From: Vicia villosa
Taxonomy: Eukaryota; Streptophyta; Magnoliopsida; Fabales; Fabaceae
Assembly (NCBI RefSeq): GCF_029867415.1
Contig: NC_081185.1
Coordinates: forward strand, 36,402,766-36,466,765
Reading direction: 5' to 3'
Length of the DNA stretch: 64,000 nucleotides
This document shows, in pieces, positions 32,755 to 45,469 of this stretch (positions within the stretch are counted from its first letter, which is position 1; every line of letters starts with the position of its first letter). The position numbers and the translations under genes are program-made. The notes beneath the pieces are model-generated. The model was not told the DNA's origin, ran no database searches, and worked only from the letters and a program-made list of their open reading frames with translations.

Positions 32755-33832
32755 TGTTATATGGAATGTCATGACATTGCGCCTGCAGAACTGGAATGAA
32801 GATTCAGTCTGTTACGTAACAGATACAGAATATTCTATGGAATATTATGTAATCTTATGCGACGCAGATTTAAAGGTCAATAGAATCAAGTCAGAATATT
32901 AAAGAATCAAATCAGAATATTGAAGATTCAGCAGTTTCTAATATATGAGATAAATTAGGAAACTTGTGATTGAAGACCTTTTTTGAAGCAGAAGATATCT
33001 GCAGATTTGTAATAGCTAGTAGTGCTGCGATTTGTAATCCCAAGTCCAATTGCGAATAGGTTATAAATAGAAACCTTTGTAACCTAGTTTGAAATATAAA
33101 AAAATAGAAAACCTTGTTTAGAAAAGATGTAGTCATTAGGGTTTCTATAGGGAGACCACCCAAGTTGTGGGATGGCTGTCTTGTCCTTCTCGAAATCTGT
33201 AGGTAAGAGAAGTTATTGTTCTCACTCGAAACCTGTAGGTAAGAGTTGAGTATTATGTTCTGGATTGAAGCTGTGAAGCAAGATCAAGTTAGTGTTCATT
33301 GTTAATTGTTTAAATAGTTGTTGCAGGGTTGTAACAGTTAGGTATCACTAGGGAGTGAGCAGAGGTTCTCTTATCTTAGTTGGAGTTCTAAGATAAAGGT
33401 TGAATTGGGTAGTGACTAGGTAAACCAGAGGTTGTTTATCTGTAAACTAGAGGTTGTTTACATAAAATAGTACTACTGATAGTGAAATCTTCTTCCTGGC
33501 TTGGTAGCCCCCAGAGTAGGTAATTAAACCGAACTAGGTTAATAATTCACTGTGTTATTTATCTTCTGCAAAGTATTGTCTATTCAGTCTTGGATGTTGT
33601 AACATCGTGTATAACATCAGGTTCAAGTGTGATAGCTGGTCCATTTACATAACCAATGAAGTTTACAATCTGGTTATGGTGACTGAACAAACATGATCCC
33701 AGTACTCATGGACTCCTTCTTAGGGGTAATTAAAAATTGGGGATCTTTCTGTTCAGCCTTTGCTAAGTTAATAACAGATCAGATGTCTTGACATCATGAG
33801 TGACATTCTGAGCCTGTCATACTAGAATTTCA
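32755..33832 (+). repeat. Element G: 5' LTR
   Basis: Contains a TATA box TTATAAATAG (33061-33070), then the Maximus-type blocks 'gggagaccacccaagttgtg' (33150-33170) and 'ggcttggtagcccccagag' (33498-33516). The start could instead be 32767. Confidence 0.8.
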
Positions 33833-33849
33833 ATTGGTATTAGAGCAGG
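33833..33849 (+). other. Element G: primer binding site (initiator tRNA-Met type)
   Basis: ATTGGTATTAGAGCAGG directly after ...GAATTTCA. Confidence 0.85.
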
Positions 33850-36800
33850 CATCCTGTCTGTTTCTGGCTGAGATCCATGAGGGATACTTTCTAGTTGTGC
33901 TAAAGGTAGATGATTGTTTGATCAAGAAGTGTTCATATTGTATGGTCCCTTGAAATGAGGATGGACCTATATGTGGAGGAATGAACCAACCTGACCAGAG
34001 CTGTTGATGCTGGAAGAAAGGAGAGCTATATCCAAAGACTTCATGCGGGAGTGAAGAATTTGAATTGAACTAATAAACCTACATCTATGAACAGAGAAGA
34101 AATGTATCAAAACCTTCATGCGGGAGTGAAGATGTTGATAAGGTAACCTCTGTATCTATGTAATTTAATCAGGTCAGGAAGTTGGTTAGGTCTAATCTGT
34201 TGCTTGGTGTAGAAGCAAGCATTGTGCAGGGTTGAGTTGCAGTCAATCCTTGGACGTCATGCTTACAATTGATTCATGGAGTAAGCATTATGTGAATTCT
34301 GTTGAAATATGGATATTTTCCGCTGCATAGCCTCTGGTGCAACCCCTATTGTACAAGAAAGATTCTAGTGTTATTTATATTCAATAGAATGTATGGCAGA
34401 ACCTTACAACTATAATTAAAGTGTCAAAGATACTTGAGTAATCTCTCAAGTCCCCTCATAATGGCATGGTTTATTAGAGTTGTTGAAAATCAACTGATCA
34501 ATGATATTCATAATCAACTGCAAGTGTGAACCTTGAAGAATTTCAAGGCTGGAGTATTCCTAGAAGGAGGAACAGATGTCCTTCCGGATGTTGGGACATT
34601 AGTACTGGTATGCAGCTATCAGCTGAAGAACAGATGTTCTGGTGCTAAGCTAATGTAGTGTGAGAACATTGGTTTGGAACCTACTCTTGGTCTGGAAGAG
34701 GAGACATCTGATTATAAGTTGATCAGGACACGATCAACATGTACTTCTACTCCAAATCCTATTTTATGGGAGGTTAGAAGTAACAGCTTAGTGCCACAGA
34801 AAACTCATGAAGGCATTCCTTGTGGATCCTTTATGTTTAAATCAAGATGAGCTTACATCTAGTATTTTCCTCTAATCAAAGGAACCAGATATGTGAATTT
34901 TCATTCATAACCATAGAGCCGTTGTTGGAGCTGAATACTGTGTCTCAACCACAGTGAAATATGGTCAGGAATGTTTACTGCCCTAGTTGTCATCCAGAAA
35001 GGGTAGTGTTATTCGGAATCAAGGAAGTTAGATGGCTCAGAAGAATCTGACTAATTCAATGTTATGTCATGACTAAGTCTGTTCCAGAAACCTAAATGTG
35101 GGAATATCCTTCATAGGTACAGACTATGGCATCCATCATCTCAAAATCAGAATGAAAGTCTGAAGAAAAGCTTATTGAGATGCTGCCTATTGTATTCCTT
35201 GATATGTATGGATGTTGCTGATAATTGCACTCTTTTCTTTCCACCCCAAGTGCTATGAATTAGATGTTAAAGATGTTAACCAAGAACCATGAAGGATGAT
35301 GTCATATCAGATGTTACAACATTATCTCGAGATCTTCAGTTTCTTTTTGTTGTGTTGTCCAAGAGAAAAATATATAAATGTGAAGAGGTAATCACTCAGA
35401 ATGATCTAGTGTGAGTAGTAAATTCTTACTAACTAACTGGTAAGTACTTTGACAGGAGACTTGGTACTTATTAGGAGTAGAACCTGGATGCAAGAATGAG
35501 AAGAAGAAATCAGTCAAGATGAACTAGTGTGAGTAGTAAATTTTACTGAGTAACTAATAAGTACTTTGACGGGAGACTTAGTACCTATTAGATGAGAAGT
35601 CCTTCCAGTTATGTATTCAAGGAATAGTGTGAACTAAAGGTCCGTGTTCACTATTATCTTCACAAGTTTAGGAAGTACGACAATGGTATCTGGTGAAGCA
35701 TACTGATTCTGTTAAATATCTTGATGGGAGCTGGATATTGTACAATGTGTGTATGAAGAGCTCAGACTTATCTGCTGAAGATTGATTTATGGTTATACAA
35801 TTATAGTTTCTTCTACTTCAAGTTGCAGAGTGTGGAAATCTTATTCTTGTGTAGCAAGCAAACTGAAGATTCTAAATTTGGAAACTGTGACAAATTCTAA
35901 ATGAAGGGTGCTTCAAGGATGAACATCAAAGATGTCTTAAATGTGTATACTTCAGGGGGAGTAAGAGAGTATGAAGATCAGCAAAGACAATGTTATTCTG
36001 CTTCTAATCAAATGGAAAGTCTTTCAAAGACTAATCTTTAAGCCAGAAGAACAATGTCACACAAGATGTCAGAACATAACTCAAGGCATGTTTATTCTTA
36101 AAGACTAGCAAGGATTATTCTTTGTATTATCATCTAAAAACATGTATTAATGGTGTGTATCACTTGTTCTGACTTAGTGAATGTTCCAACCTATGCACAA
36201 GTCCACCTGATTCAGTTCCTCTTCAAATAACATCTCTTGATCAAGACTTTTGTTAAAGTCCAGGTATGTTGTTTAAATTGCTCAGGTTTCTAGAGTCTTT
36301 TCCGTTTCATACTTTTGAGTCTTGTTTGAGTCTCTCATGTTCTTCTTTCAGATATGAGGAAAGTCTAGAGTCTAGTTTATGGTTGTCAAATTGTGACAAT
36401 AATAGGGTATAAGGGTAGTGTTCAAACATTGTTAAGTCTGAGGTCATTCTTTACAGTTGTTTTGTAAAGAGTATAGTCTTGTTTTCTGTCATGGACACAA
36501 ATTGTTTCTTGTGTTCTAAGTCATTCTATAGAGAATTGTTATCTCTATGGATAGTCAGAGTATTTGAGTTTCTTTTGGTCTGGTAAACTCATGTCTTAGG
36601 TGATATCACAATATCACTTTTTGCTGTTATCCTGGAAGAATGTCTAGGACTGCGTATGAGAAGTTTGAAAAAGCAACATTATTGTCTAAAGTGTCAGTTC
36701 GGACGTAATGTGGATTAGAATGGACAGGTTATGGTCTTGATGTTAGTAATATGTTCTGGCAATACATGATTACAATCATAATGAAAACTTCACTAAGTGA

Positions 36801-37742
36801 GTGTGACTGTGAAGACAGAAGTTTGGTGATCTGATTAACATAGCTGGAGATAAGGAGGATCCGTCTAGTTCTAGTAAGAAAGAGTGTTAATCATTGTGTA
36901 ACATTGAGAAACACCATATCAAGAGGGATTTCAAATTGTCTTGGCAGACCATGGTAAGGTTATGCTCAGCAAAGTACAAGAAGTGGCAGTTCTTTATGTT
37001 GAGATTGTGACAACCTCTCTGTGTGTGCATCTAGTGTCAAAAGGTCGTTAGTGGATCACTTCAGGTGGAGATAAGTTAGTAGGCTAGGATCTGTTGAGAT
37101 ATGGACTTTGTGGAGGATACTGTGTTTTAATGTCATACACAATGTTATAACATCTAATTTCTGGTGTGAGTATCTAATGTAAATGAGCAACATTGCTATA
37201 GTGAGTGTGTTCAGCAGGATAGTTAAATAGAGGGTGAGCTCTTGAAGATATGAAGATGCGTCTTATGTTTTCCATTCATCATTACAAGTTTTTCCTTGAA
37301 GAAGCTCAGACTATCTCAGATAGGGGGAGTGACTTCCTAGGTCAAGATACTTTTCCTCAAGAAGGTTGTCTTGGTCAGAAATGCTCAAACATCATAGAGA
37401 AGGTGTACTAATTCAGAAGAAGCACTTGCATGCGCTTGTGAAAAAGTTTGGTATAACAGGGTGTAACATTATTGTTAGATATCTGTGAATGGTTGAACCT
37501 AACCATGAGCATCTAGAATCCACAATTCTTTCGCTGGACTGGTGAGGTGGTTGTATGTCAACAAGTGTTGGAAGATTCTTCACGGTTGCATTAAACAGTC
37601 TCAAGGTGTTCAGAACAACAAAGGTCTATGTCTATGACTAGTGAGTCAGAAGAGTGAGTGAGAGGTCTGTTACTTGGTCCATAGGATGCTTTGTCAAAAT
37701 CTTTTGAAGAATCTTGAGCTATGTGCTTAAGGGGAGGAAAAG
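33850..37742 (+). other. Element G: non-coding internal region
   Basis: No ORF and no copia motif seen. It has local duplications: 'cttcatgcgggagtgaag' at about 34041 and 34111, and a 125-bp unit with 'agtgtgagtagtaaatt' near 35409 and 35529. Two 'aggggga'-type tracts (35945, 37323) resemble polypurine tracts. Confidence 0.6.
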
Positions 37743-38280
37743 TGACAATGTCTGACAGGATGTCATGACATGTTTAAAGACATTGAATCTTCTGTGTCAA
37801 ACAAGGAAATTTGTCTTGAGTTTATCTCTACACATCAATGGACGGTGTAAAGTTCAATCAATGACTATGCATGCGTTGGTTTTAAAGATAACTCCTATCG
37901 GAAAAACAGTCAAAAACTGCTTTGGAAAGAGTAATTGCTTTTGGAACTGTTTCCTAATCAACCGTTTGACCATTGAACAAGACCAAGAAAATCGTTATTT
38001 AGGAGAACTAAATCTCTTGTCTTGATTATCTCTGAACTATCTCTGGAAGATATCCAAAATTAAGTATAAGAACTAAATCTATGTCTTGATTATCTCTGAA
38101 CTATCTTTGGAAGATATCCAAAATTAAGTATAAGAACTAAATCTCTGTCTTGATTATCTCTGAACTATCTTTAGAAGATATCCAAAATTAAGCATCAAAA
38201 CTAAGTCTCTGTCTTGAATGAGTGTCATAATTAAATCGTTGACTTGATTATCTCCGCACTATATCTAGGAGATAATGTTC
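37743..38280 (+). repeat. Element G: 3' LTR fragment with 64-bp tandem repeats
   Basis: Starts TGACAATGTCTGACAGG after a purine tract, as in Maximus-like elements. At about 38000-38215 a 64-bp unit containing 'attatctctgaactatctt' and 'gaagatatccaaaattaag' is repeated a little over three times. The remaining LTR is missing. Confidence 0.65.
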
Positions 38281-40348
38281 ATTTGATTTGTAGAAATATA
38301 CTGAAAAAGAAACATTAATATTATGCAATGACGTGATGCATGTATTGTAACATTTTTTTGAAATGAATGAGGGTGTTATGCATATGCCATGAGGTACATG
38401 ATGTATGAATGCAAAATGTCATTAACGACGACAGCAAATGGTAGTAGCGTTTGGCGGGGAAAATAAATCCTTGACTGTTGCAGAGAACACAGAGTACAAG
38501 TCTTCCCATTCTAGTAGGAACTCTCGTTTCATGATCGAGGATATTTAGTTGGAGATCTTTGACTTCTGCTTGGGGATGGAAGTGATTTGAAAGATTTATC
38601 TTGACGTACCCTGGCCGGATTTAAGAGAGATGGATAGAATCTCTGATGTTCAATCTGACCAGGCTCGACTGTGAGTGCCAACCTTTATAGAGATGGCGAA
38701 TTTGAATAGACCCTGTTGGAGGAGAGATTATTCAAAGATAGCTTCTTGAGAAATACCCTGTGGGGATATGATCTTGTGAAACCGGCTCTGTGGGAAGACA
38801 TGGATGCCTTTAACGTTTCCCTCAGTGGCTATAGTAACTGCCATTCCTGGACTTTTATTGATTGGGACACACCAATGAGTATTGGTCGAAGTGTTAAATA
38901 GGCCTTGCATACCTTTTCCCCAGCTAGTAGGGACTTTGAAGAGATTCGCCTCGTGGGGACCTTATGAGATGTGTACTATGGGTGACATGCCCCTAGTACC
39001 CATAAACTTAGTACGATGCCCCTGATTGTTCAGCGTTCCTGAGAGATTCTTTGAATCTTGACCTGATTGCCCCAGATTGAATGGACAAGGCATGTCATGC
39101 CCCTTGTATTAATTGACTTCTAATCAACTGAGTTAGTTGTAAGAGATGTTGCTGCTGAAGTGGTTTCGTCTGTCGGGATGACTTTTAGTCATTAGTCGTA
39201 CCCTGTGCAGATTCTTCCTGATGCTAACATTTGAAATTATGTAGAAGAATATGTTTAATAATGAATTCATGAGATGCAATGCATACGTATGTCTTGAATT
39301 TTTGAAAAACATTAAAATGAAAGATGTAAAAGCGTGATATTTGTAAGATCGTGATATCAACTCAGTATTTATGGTAAATATTAAGGAGTCAGGATACCTT
39401 TTTGGTGATAGTATGCTTTCAAACTAACCATGCTTCAGTTAGGACTTTCAAGGGTTGTAACGTGGCTTGGTTGACGGTTTAAGAAACAAAGGATAATGGC
39501 TCAAAGTTAATTTGTACCCATCCCAATCTTCGTGATGTTCTTTGATCCTATAATCAGTTAAATTTGCGTTTAAGTCCTAGCAAAGCTTAAAGTCGTAACA
39601 CTGACATTTGATGATGGTTAAAACACCGGGCGTTTATTTGGACAGGCAGTCATCCCTCTTTTTTTGTACTATTTTATTTTGTCAAGGATTTGTAGCTACC
39701 TCTTTTTTAAATTTGTTATCCCTAACTTTTGACTGAACTGTTTATTTTGAGGTTACACTCAACGGGATGTTTCGATTTTTTATAAGTCTCCTTCATAGGT
39801 TTTGACTTAATAATTTTTTCTTTTGGTGGATATTGGCTGTCTGACTTAACGGTTATGGGAACCCGTTACTTAATTGTGTAAAAGGCATACTGGAATGACT
39901 GAGTTAACTAAGTAACTACCCTGCCCCAGGCTATGATTAAGGTTTCAATTTGCACATGAAAGAAAACTCCTACACCTTAGGTTCAAAGGGGTTGACAAGG
40001 GATTAACTTCCTTATATCTCCACTGTTTAGGAATTGCAACAATGCCTGTACATTGTTAGCACAGTCTGTTCAAAGCATACTGTATGAGGTTGCGGTATCA
40101 TCTTCGTCATTCTCCCACAAAAGACTTATAGCTTAGCAGGAGTTGAATACCACAAAAACATAAACAAAATAAAGACACAATTTAAATGAGTGATAGTGAA
40201 ATAATTAATTCAAGACAAACATATGCAATGCACTAATGATGATTATTAAAATAGTTAATGTCTATCATAAGTCGAATGTTTAAACAAACAGAATAGAAAT
40301 TGCAAATGAAAGTAAATCTAATGATTCAAGAGTCCATCCCTCTAGACA
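38281..40348 (-). other. Ogre-like non-coding DNA, second copy of the 29.6-32.6 kb region
   Basis: Colinear with 29680-32620 in the same direction but shorter (for example 'tgcaaaatgt', 'cttctgcttggg', 'gttgacaagggattaacttc'). No gene seen. It flanks G on the right as the first copy flanks it on the left. Confidence 0.6.
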
Positions 40349-40813
40349 TTAATCAGTCTTGTCATGACTATGCATGGGAGCGGTGATCACCATAGGAGTC
40401 TTAGGAGGGTTGAACTCAATTTCACCAGCATCGATCATATATTGGATCTTGTTTTTCAACGGCCAACAATCATTAGTGTCATGTCCAATGTTATTAGAGT
40501 GATAAGAACGTCTTGCATTATACTTGTACCAAGGATCAGGATTGGCAGGAACTGAATATGGAGGCAATAGGGTTATCAAGTTCTGATTGAGCAGTTGTTG
40601 CAAAACTTGAGACAGCGGCATGTGCAATTGAGTAAATGATCTCTTAGGTTTGGATTTCCAATTACCTTGACTACCTTGCTGCCTATGTTGATCCTTCTCC
40701 TTCTTGATCAGTAGTTCCTTCAATCCTTCTTTCCCCTTGGCTAAGTTAAGGATCATCTCTTGGAAGTGGTTGTTCTGAGCCTGAAAATTTCTGACAGATT
40801 GTTCGAGATCCAT
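40349..40813 (-). pseudogene. Ogre/Tat-type gag fragment
   Basis: From the Met at 40813 the minus frame gives 154 residues: an N-terminal helix ('MDLEQSVRNFQAQNNHFQEM', 'ILNLAKGKEGLKELLIKKEK'), then 'RSFTQLHMPLSQVLQQLL' and a zinc-knuckle-like end ('SYHSNNIGHDTNDCWPLKNK', 'IQYMIDAGEIEF'). This order fits Tat/Ogre gag with the capsid part between the helix and 'FTQL' deleted. The knuckle lacks its first Cys. The frame extends upstream to 41122 without similarity. No pol follows. It is a relic. Confidence 0.75.
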
Positions 40814-41966
40814 TTTGTGCTGAAATAAACAGCGAGAGAGGATGAGAAACCTGTGGTGGGACCTGTTATGCAATGTTATGAATGCAAATGCAATGTTTTC
40901 AAGGATCTTTAAGGAATTTAGTTTGTGACATTGTAGTTGTAGCTTTGCTGAAGAACTTTCATTTTTGGTCTCTGAACGTCCTTCTTTGAGAATCAAGCTC
41001 ACCATATCCAGTGGGTCATAGCCTCTGATTCGGGGTACTTCTGAATTTGAAGGCATGTGGCTAGAGGAAAATAAATCCTCTTGCCCCTTGATAGGTATAT
41101 ACCTTTGAATTTGAAGACACATGGCCAGGGGAAAATAAATCCTCTTGCCCCTTGATGAGAATTCAATCCTTGATAATAGCAGCTGAAATTGTCTGCCCTA
41201 AATCCCTAAGATCTTTGAAAGGACTAGTTAATATGATATGCTATGATGTCATGATGTTATGCAGATGTTATGCATTAGGCAAAGCATAAGGTAATAAGGA
41301 CGAGCAAGTCCTACAAACAAGACCTGCAAAGAAATCAAAGGGTTAGTAACACACACAAGCAAGTCACACAAGGGTCCTTAGGTTTAAAGACTTGCATGAA
41401 GTTCAAAGATAAGTACCCTCCCCACTGAAGTTTAGTTGGCTCAACCTGTCCTAGATAAAGATCGGGTTCAAGGGAGCTCATATCATTGACCTTTCTCGAA
41501 GGCACTATTTCAGTTCAGCAATCGAATCGTCGTCCGAAAATGTCCTGAAAGTCCAGTCCATATGAGTGTAGCTTCAAGTATCAACCAACTTTAGTTGGAA
41601 CTAAATTCAGCCATCTCGCTACTTTCTAAAAGGCCAAAGTCAAGTTCAACTAAGGTTCTAAGGGAAAATTAGTGCTTAATGATGCTACATTGTAGTCAAA
41701 TGTTTCCTCGAGTCGGATCCCAAGGAACATCGGAACAAAACCAAAGTGTCGCACTAACGATGGCCACCATATCAACCATAGCGGTATATGTCGTACAGTC
41801 TCTTTGGTCTCTTGCCATATACCTAAGGTACACTAGATCCGGGTGTAGGATCTTTCATACAACAATATACCCAAACAGCCCTTAAAATATAAAGCAAACA
41901 AGACAAACAATTGAAAACATTTAAAGTGGTCCTAAGCTCTAAGGTAACCCCTCCTTTTTAAGTTTA
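40814..41966 (-). other. Ogre-like B: 5' untranslated region
   Basis: Non-coding stretch between primer site and gag relic. A short duplication ('gaaaataaatcctcttgcccc') occurs at about 41067 and 41131. No gene recognised. Confidence 0.6.
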
Positions 41967-41984
41967 TCCCCAACAGAGTTGCCA
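41967..41984 (-). other. Ogre-like B: primer binding site
   Basis: The minus strand reads TGGCAACTCTGTTGGGGA, close to the tRNA-Arg-type site of Ogre elements (compare TGGCGACTTCACTGGGGA at 52058). Confidence 0.8.
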
Positions 41985-41988
41985 GTTA

Positions 41989-44900
41989 TGTAATACGGTG
42001 GGAGAACTGACTTTTAAAAATGTTGTGAATAGCAAGAAATGCCACCGACTTTTATTTTATCCAATTAGGAAAGGAAAAAAGAACAGGAAAGACCTTTGAA
42101 AGAGATTGAGTTCCGGGGGTAGGTTATACAAAGGGAAGGTACGAGCACCCTTTGTATCCATGGTTACCCATGGGCTCTTAATTGCTTAGCTCACTTGTTC
42201 GTTTGAATTGTTTGAAAAGTGTCGTGTGTGTTTAGTAAAGGATTTTGAAAAAGAACTTTAACTTTGTAATGATCTTCGTACGGAAGTATACAAAGTGTAG
42301 TCTTTGAAAATTGTTTTGAAAAGAAGGTGTGAAAAGTATTTGAATTTGTTTGAATTGAGAAAGCAACTAAGAACTACCTACCCTAAGTTCGTCCTTCTTG
42401 TTCTTTAAGTCTTTCGTTTGAAAGGACTATCCATACCAATTGTTAGGCAGGTAGTCCTTTCATTGGATGTATTCGAGACATCGAGGATCATCGTTTTGCA
42501 ATAAGGCTATCCATACCATAAGAAGGTTAGGAAGTCCTATGAGTTGATGAGAATAGTCATAAAAAGGCAACTAGTAAGGATACCTTAGCAATCGAAAGGG
42601 ACTATCATTAAGATCATTTATCATAGGCAACATCGAAGGGACGAGATCTTTTTATGATGATTTTATTCATAGGCAGCAGGATAAGGTATCCCTACATCCG
42701 AGGGACTTTACTATTATTCGAAGGCAGCATAAGAGGAATTAACCTAAAGGTGAGTGTGTGCAACAATCACGTGAATTGGATTCAGATATTTATATTGCAT
42801 TAGGAGAACTAGATTCAATTAATTGTTGTCACTCCTTATTTTACTAACCACGTAGTTAATAGCAATTATAATGTGCGGAAATTAAAATGCGGAAAGGTAA
42901 AAGTTCCTACGCTATTACAAGGCTTCGGGATTAAGGGATACATATCCAAAAACCCGGGGAAAAGGAAATTAAAAGCGGAAATTAAAAGAAGAAATTAAAG
43001 GCGGAGATTAAAGAGTCCTAAGCTATTACAATAAAAAACCTTTGCAAACCTATACACATTTTCTAGAATTTAAATGGCAAAAAATAAATAAACAAGTTTT
43101 ACCCAAAGGCCGGGAATTGAAACAAACACACGACAATCATAAAATATGAGATGAGAAGAGAAATCGCGAATAAAAAATACAGTTTAAGAAAAAATCAGGG
43201 TTAATGTGAAAACCTAAAAAACTAATGGTTATAAGTCTTATGGCTAAAAATCCTAATGACAACATTCACCTAAGGGAGAAACCTATAGTTAATGGGAAAC
43301 ACCTACCTAACAACCTTGGGCCTGTGCTGCAAACAAAAAGGGGTGTCAAGAGCAAAATAATCTGGCCCAATCTTGAGAGTAAGCCCACAGCGCTGGATCA
43401 CGTGTGGGGAGGTCCTGAGGGAACATGGTGGACAAGCATCATCTGGAGCGTTGGATTTGTAATTGGAAAGATCTGGTGGCTGACAGAAGTAGGCGCACCA
43501 TAGTCGTGTGTAGGGGAGTAGCGGAGAATCTCCTTGTTCCTCTTCTTCGTTAGATTTTTTGAAAATACAGAAACCTTTGGCTATGGTTTTCACGTGTGGC
43601 CGTAGACCTTCCACCTTAAAACCTGCAAACAATGATCAATAAACACAAGACAATATTCCAGATCAATCATATGTGAGCCCACGAGTCAAATGGCATTGTT
43701 AATTTTGACTAATTTGTCCTCTAATCGACCAGCCCCCAAGTCGTGACCACGAATCCCTAGCCATGGTAAAGTTCTCTATCTGCACTCAAGCTTCAATAAA
43801 ATCACCCAGAAAGAATAGAAACAAGGTTATGAGCATGAATACACAATCAAATTCAACAAAACATGCATTTGCATATGAAATCGAAAATTAAAAAAAGCTT
43901 GAAACCGAGAATGGTGATGCTACGATTCTAAATGTTTTGATGTACTGTAAATGACTGGGATCGATCAGAAAGCTTCAAGGAATTTTTTAGCACACTTGGT
44001 TGGCTTGAATTGCCCTGAAACCTTAACTGCAACCTCCCTTAAATCCACAGTTTTGTCAACTTTAGAACAGGGTTTGTGAACCTCTAATTTCATCCCTTGC
44101 AATCTGAGTAGCTTTAGTACTTATAGGAGAAGGATTTAGGTTAATAAAATTGCAATGAATCTCCTTGAATCATGAAATTTGGATTTGATTGGAAATTGAT
44201 TTTCAATCTTTCTAATTCTGGCCAATTTCCAATCTTTTTCCACCAATCTCCATATGCACGAATTTGGTATCAAATAAGGTGTATTTTGATGATTGATTCT
44301 AATTGAAACTCTATCTCAAATCAAATCTTTGAATATTTTCCCAATTATTTGATTTACAATATCTTTAATGAATTGAATTCAATAAAAAATAAAATATTAA
44401 TCAATAATTTGTGGCTTTGGATATGGACCTCTTTGATAACTTGAGGAACAAGATTGGATCATAAAAAGTTGGGCCATTTTGTAAGAAAAACATTTTGACC
44501 CTTAGTTGCTTCACATATTTCACCCAAAATTGATCAACTTTGACAAAGCATATCTCCTTCAATTTTTAAGGTATGGAAGTTTTCTAGGACTTTTGGGAAA
44601 TTCACAGATGTCCTTTATAAGCCACTTTGGAACCTTTTTTGCATTTGGAGATTTTATCTTGACGATGTTGGCTTTGACAAAAAACTGCTTTTGGTTGACT
44701 TTCAAAAAGGACCTAAGATGTTTTGTCTCGTATCTCCCAAATGAAGCATTTTTGGCCTTGGCTTTAGAGATACAAAGTTGTAGAGAATTCAATTTCCTTA
44801 AAAATATGATTTGGTTGGTAACTTTTTGATGTACCATGTGAAAGTTATGGCTGGTCAAAGTTCAATTGACATTTTGGTCAAAAACCCTAATTTAGAAACT

Positions 44901-45316
44901 TTGAGCTTTGTTGATTTTTGAACTTTACTTGATGAATCCTTATCAAACCTTGATCAAATGATGAATATTAATTCAAAATATGGATGTTGACCAAAAATCA
45001 GGAATTTTGACTGTATGTTGACCACAATTGACTTTTAGGTCAAACTAGTCGACTGTTGACTATCTAAGCATTTGACTGAGCAATCTTGGGAACTGAAGCT
45101 TGAAATTTGTCATGGAGATAATTTGAATCATAAGAGGTCATGTGAAACTATTTTGAGACCTTGATTCATCCATTTTCCTTAAGAAATCCAAACCCTAGCT
45201 TGAAGGTCTTTGAGTAGGAGGGAGTGCCTACAATCAATTCATGAGATGTCTTGAGCCATTGATTATTAGATGAGCTTGAGTATAAAAATATGGAGGTAAA
45301 ATTTTGGGGTATGACA
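41989..45316 (-). repeat. Ogre-like B: 5' LTR, 3328 bp
   Basis: On the minus strand it starts TGTCATACCCCAAAATTTTA and ends CCACCGTATTACA before the primer site. Its 3' half matches 3038-4200, its 5' half matches solo LTR D rather than 27523-28296. The right flank (acgtc, 45317-45321) is not repeated at 3033-3037. Short frames (43225-43632, 44506-44858) are chance. Confidence 0.85.
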
Positions 45317-45469
45317 ACGTCACACGCCTTCTTACCAGAGTTAGAACCTGCAAGGCAAAAGCCACACACTAGAAAGAAAACGGTTAGTGTATGATTTGTT
45401 CCTTAAGATAACATGTAAAGTTATCCTTAAAACCTAAGACCATATGCAGAACCATTCTTGTTCTTAAAA
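45317..45469 (-). repeat. Copia H: 3' LTR fragment
   Basis: On the minus strand 'TTAAGAACAAGAATGG' follows a polypurine tract (AAAAAATGGGGAGAT, + 45470-45484). Only the first 150 bp of the LTR remain before the Ogre-like LTR boundary. Confidence 0.6.

Larger units (their letters stand above)
32755..38280 (+). mobile_element. Element G: Maximus/SIRE-like copia with no coding capacity
   Basis: A 5' LTR (about 32755-33832) ends ...GAATTTCA and is followed by an initiator-Met primer site (ATTGGTATTAGAGCAGG, 33833-33849). An internal region of about 3.9 kb has no ORF of 60 codons or more on either strand and no recognisable gag or pol. A polypurine-like tract lies at about 37727-37742, then a 3' LTR fragment starting TGACAATG/TGTCATGACATG. 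The two LTRs match only at their first bases, so this is a chimera or two fragments. No TSD can be shown. It resembles a LARD (large non-coding derivative). Confidence 0.7.

Noticed and set aside
43225..43632. Overlapping 92- and 109-codon frames as a host gene
   Set aside because: Both lie within the Ogre-like LTR 41989-45316 and show no protein-like composition or known motif.
2630..45321. Copia A and copia H as one element split by a single insertion of B
   Set aside because: The flanks acaag (3033-3037) and acgtc (45317-45321) are not a TSD and the copia sequences on either side cannot be shown to be contiguous.
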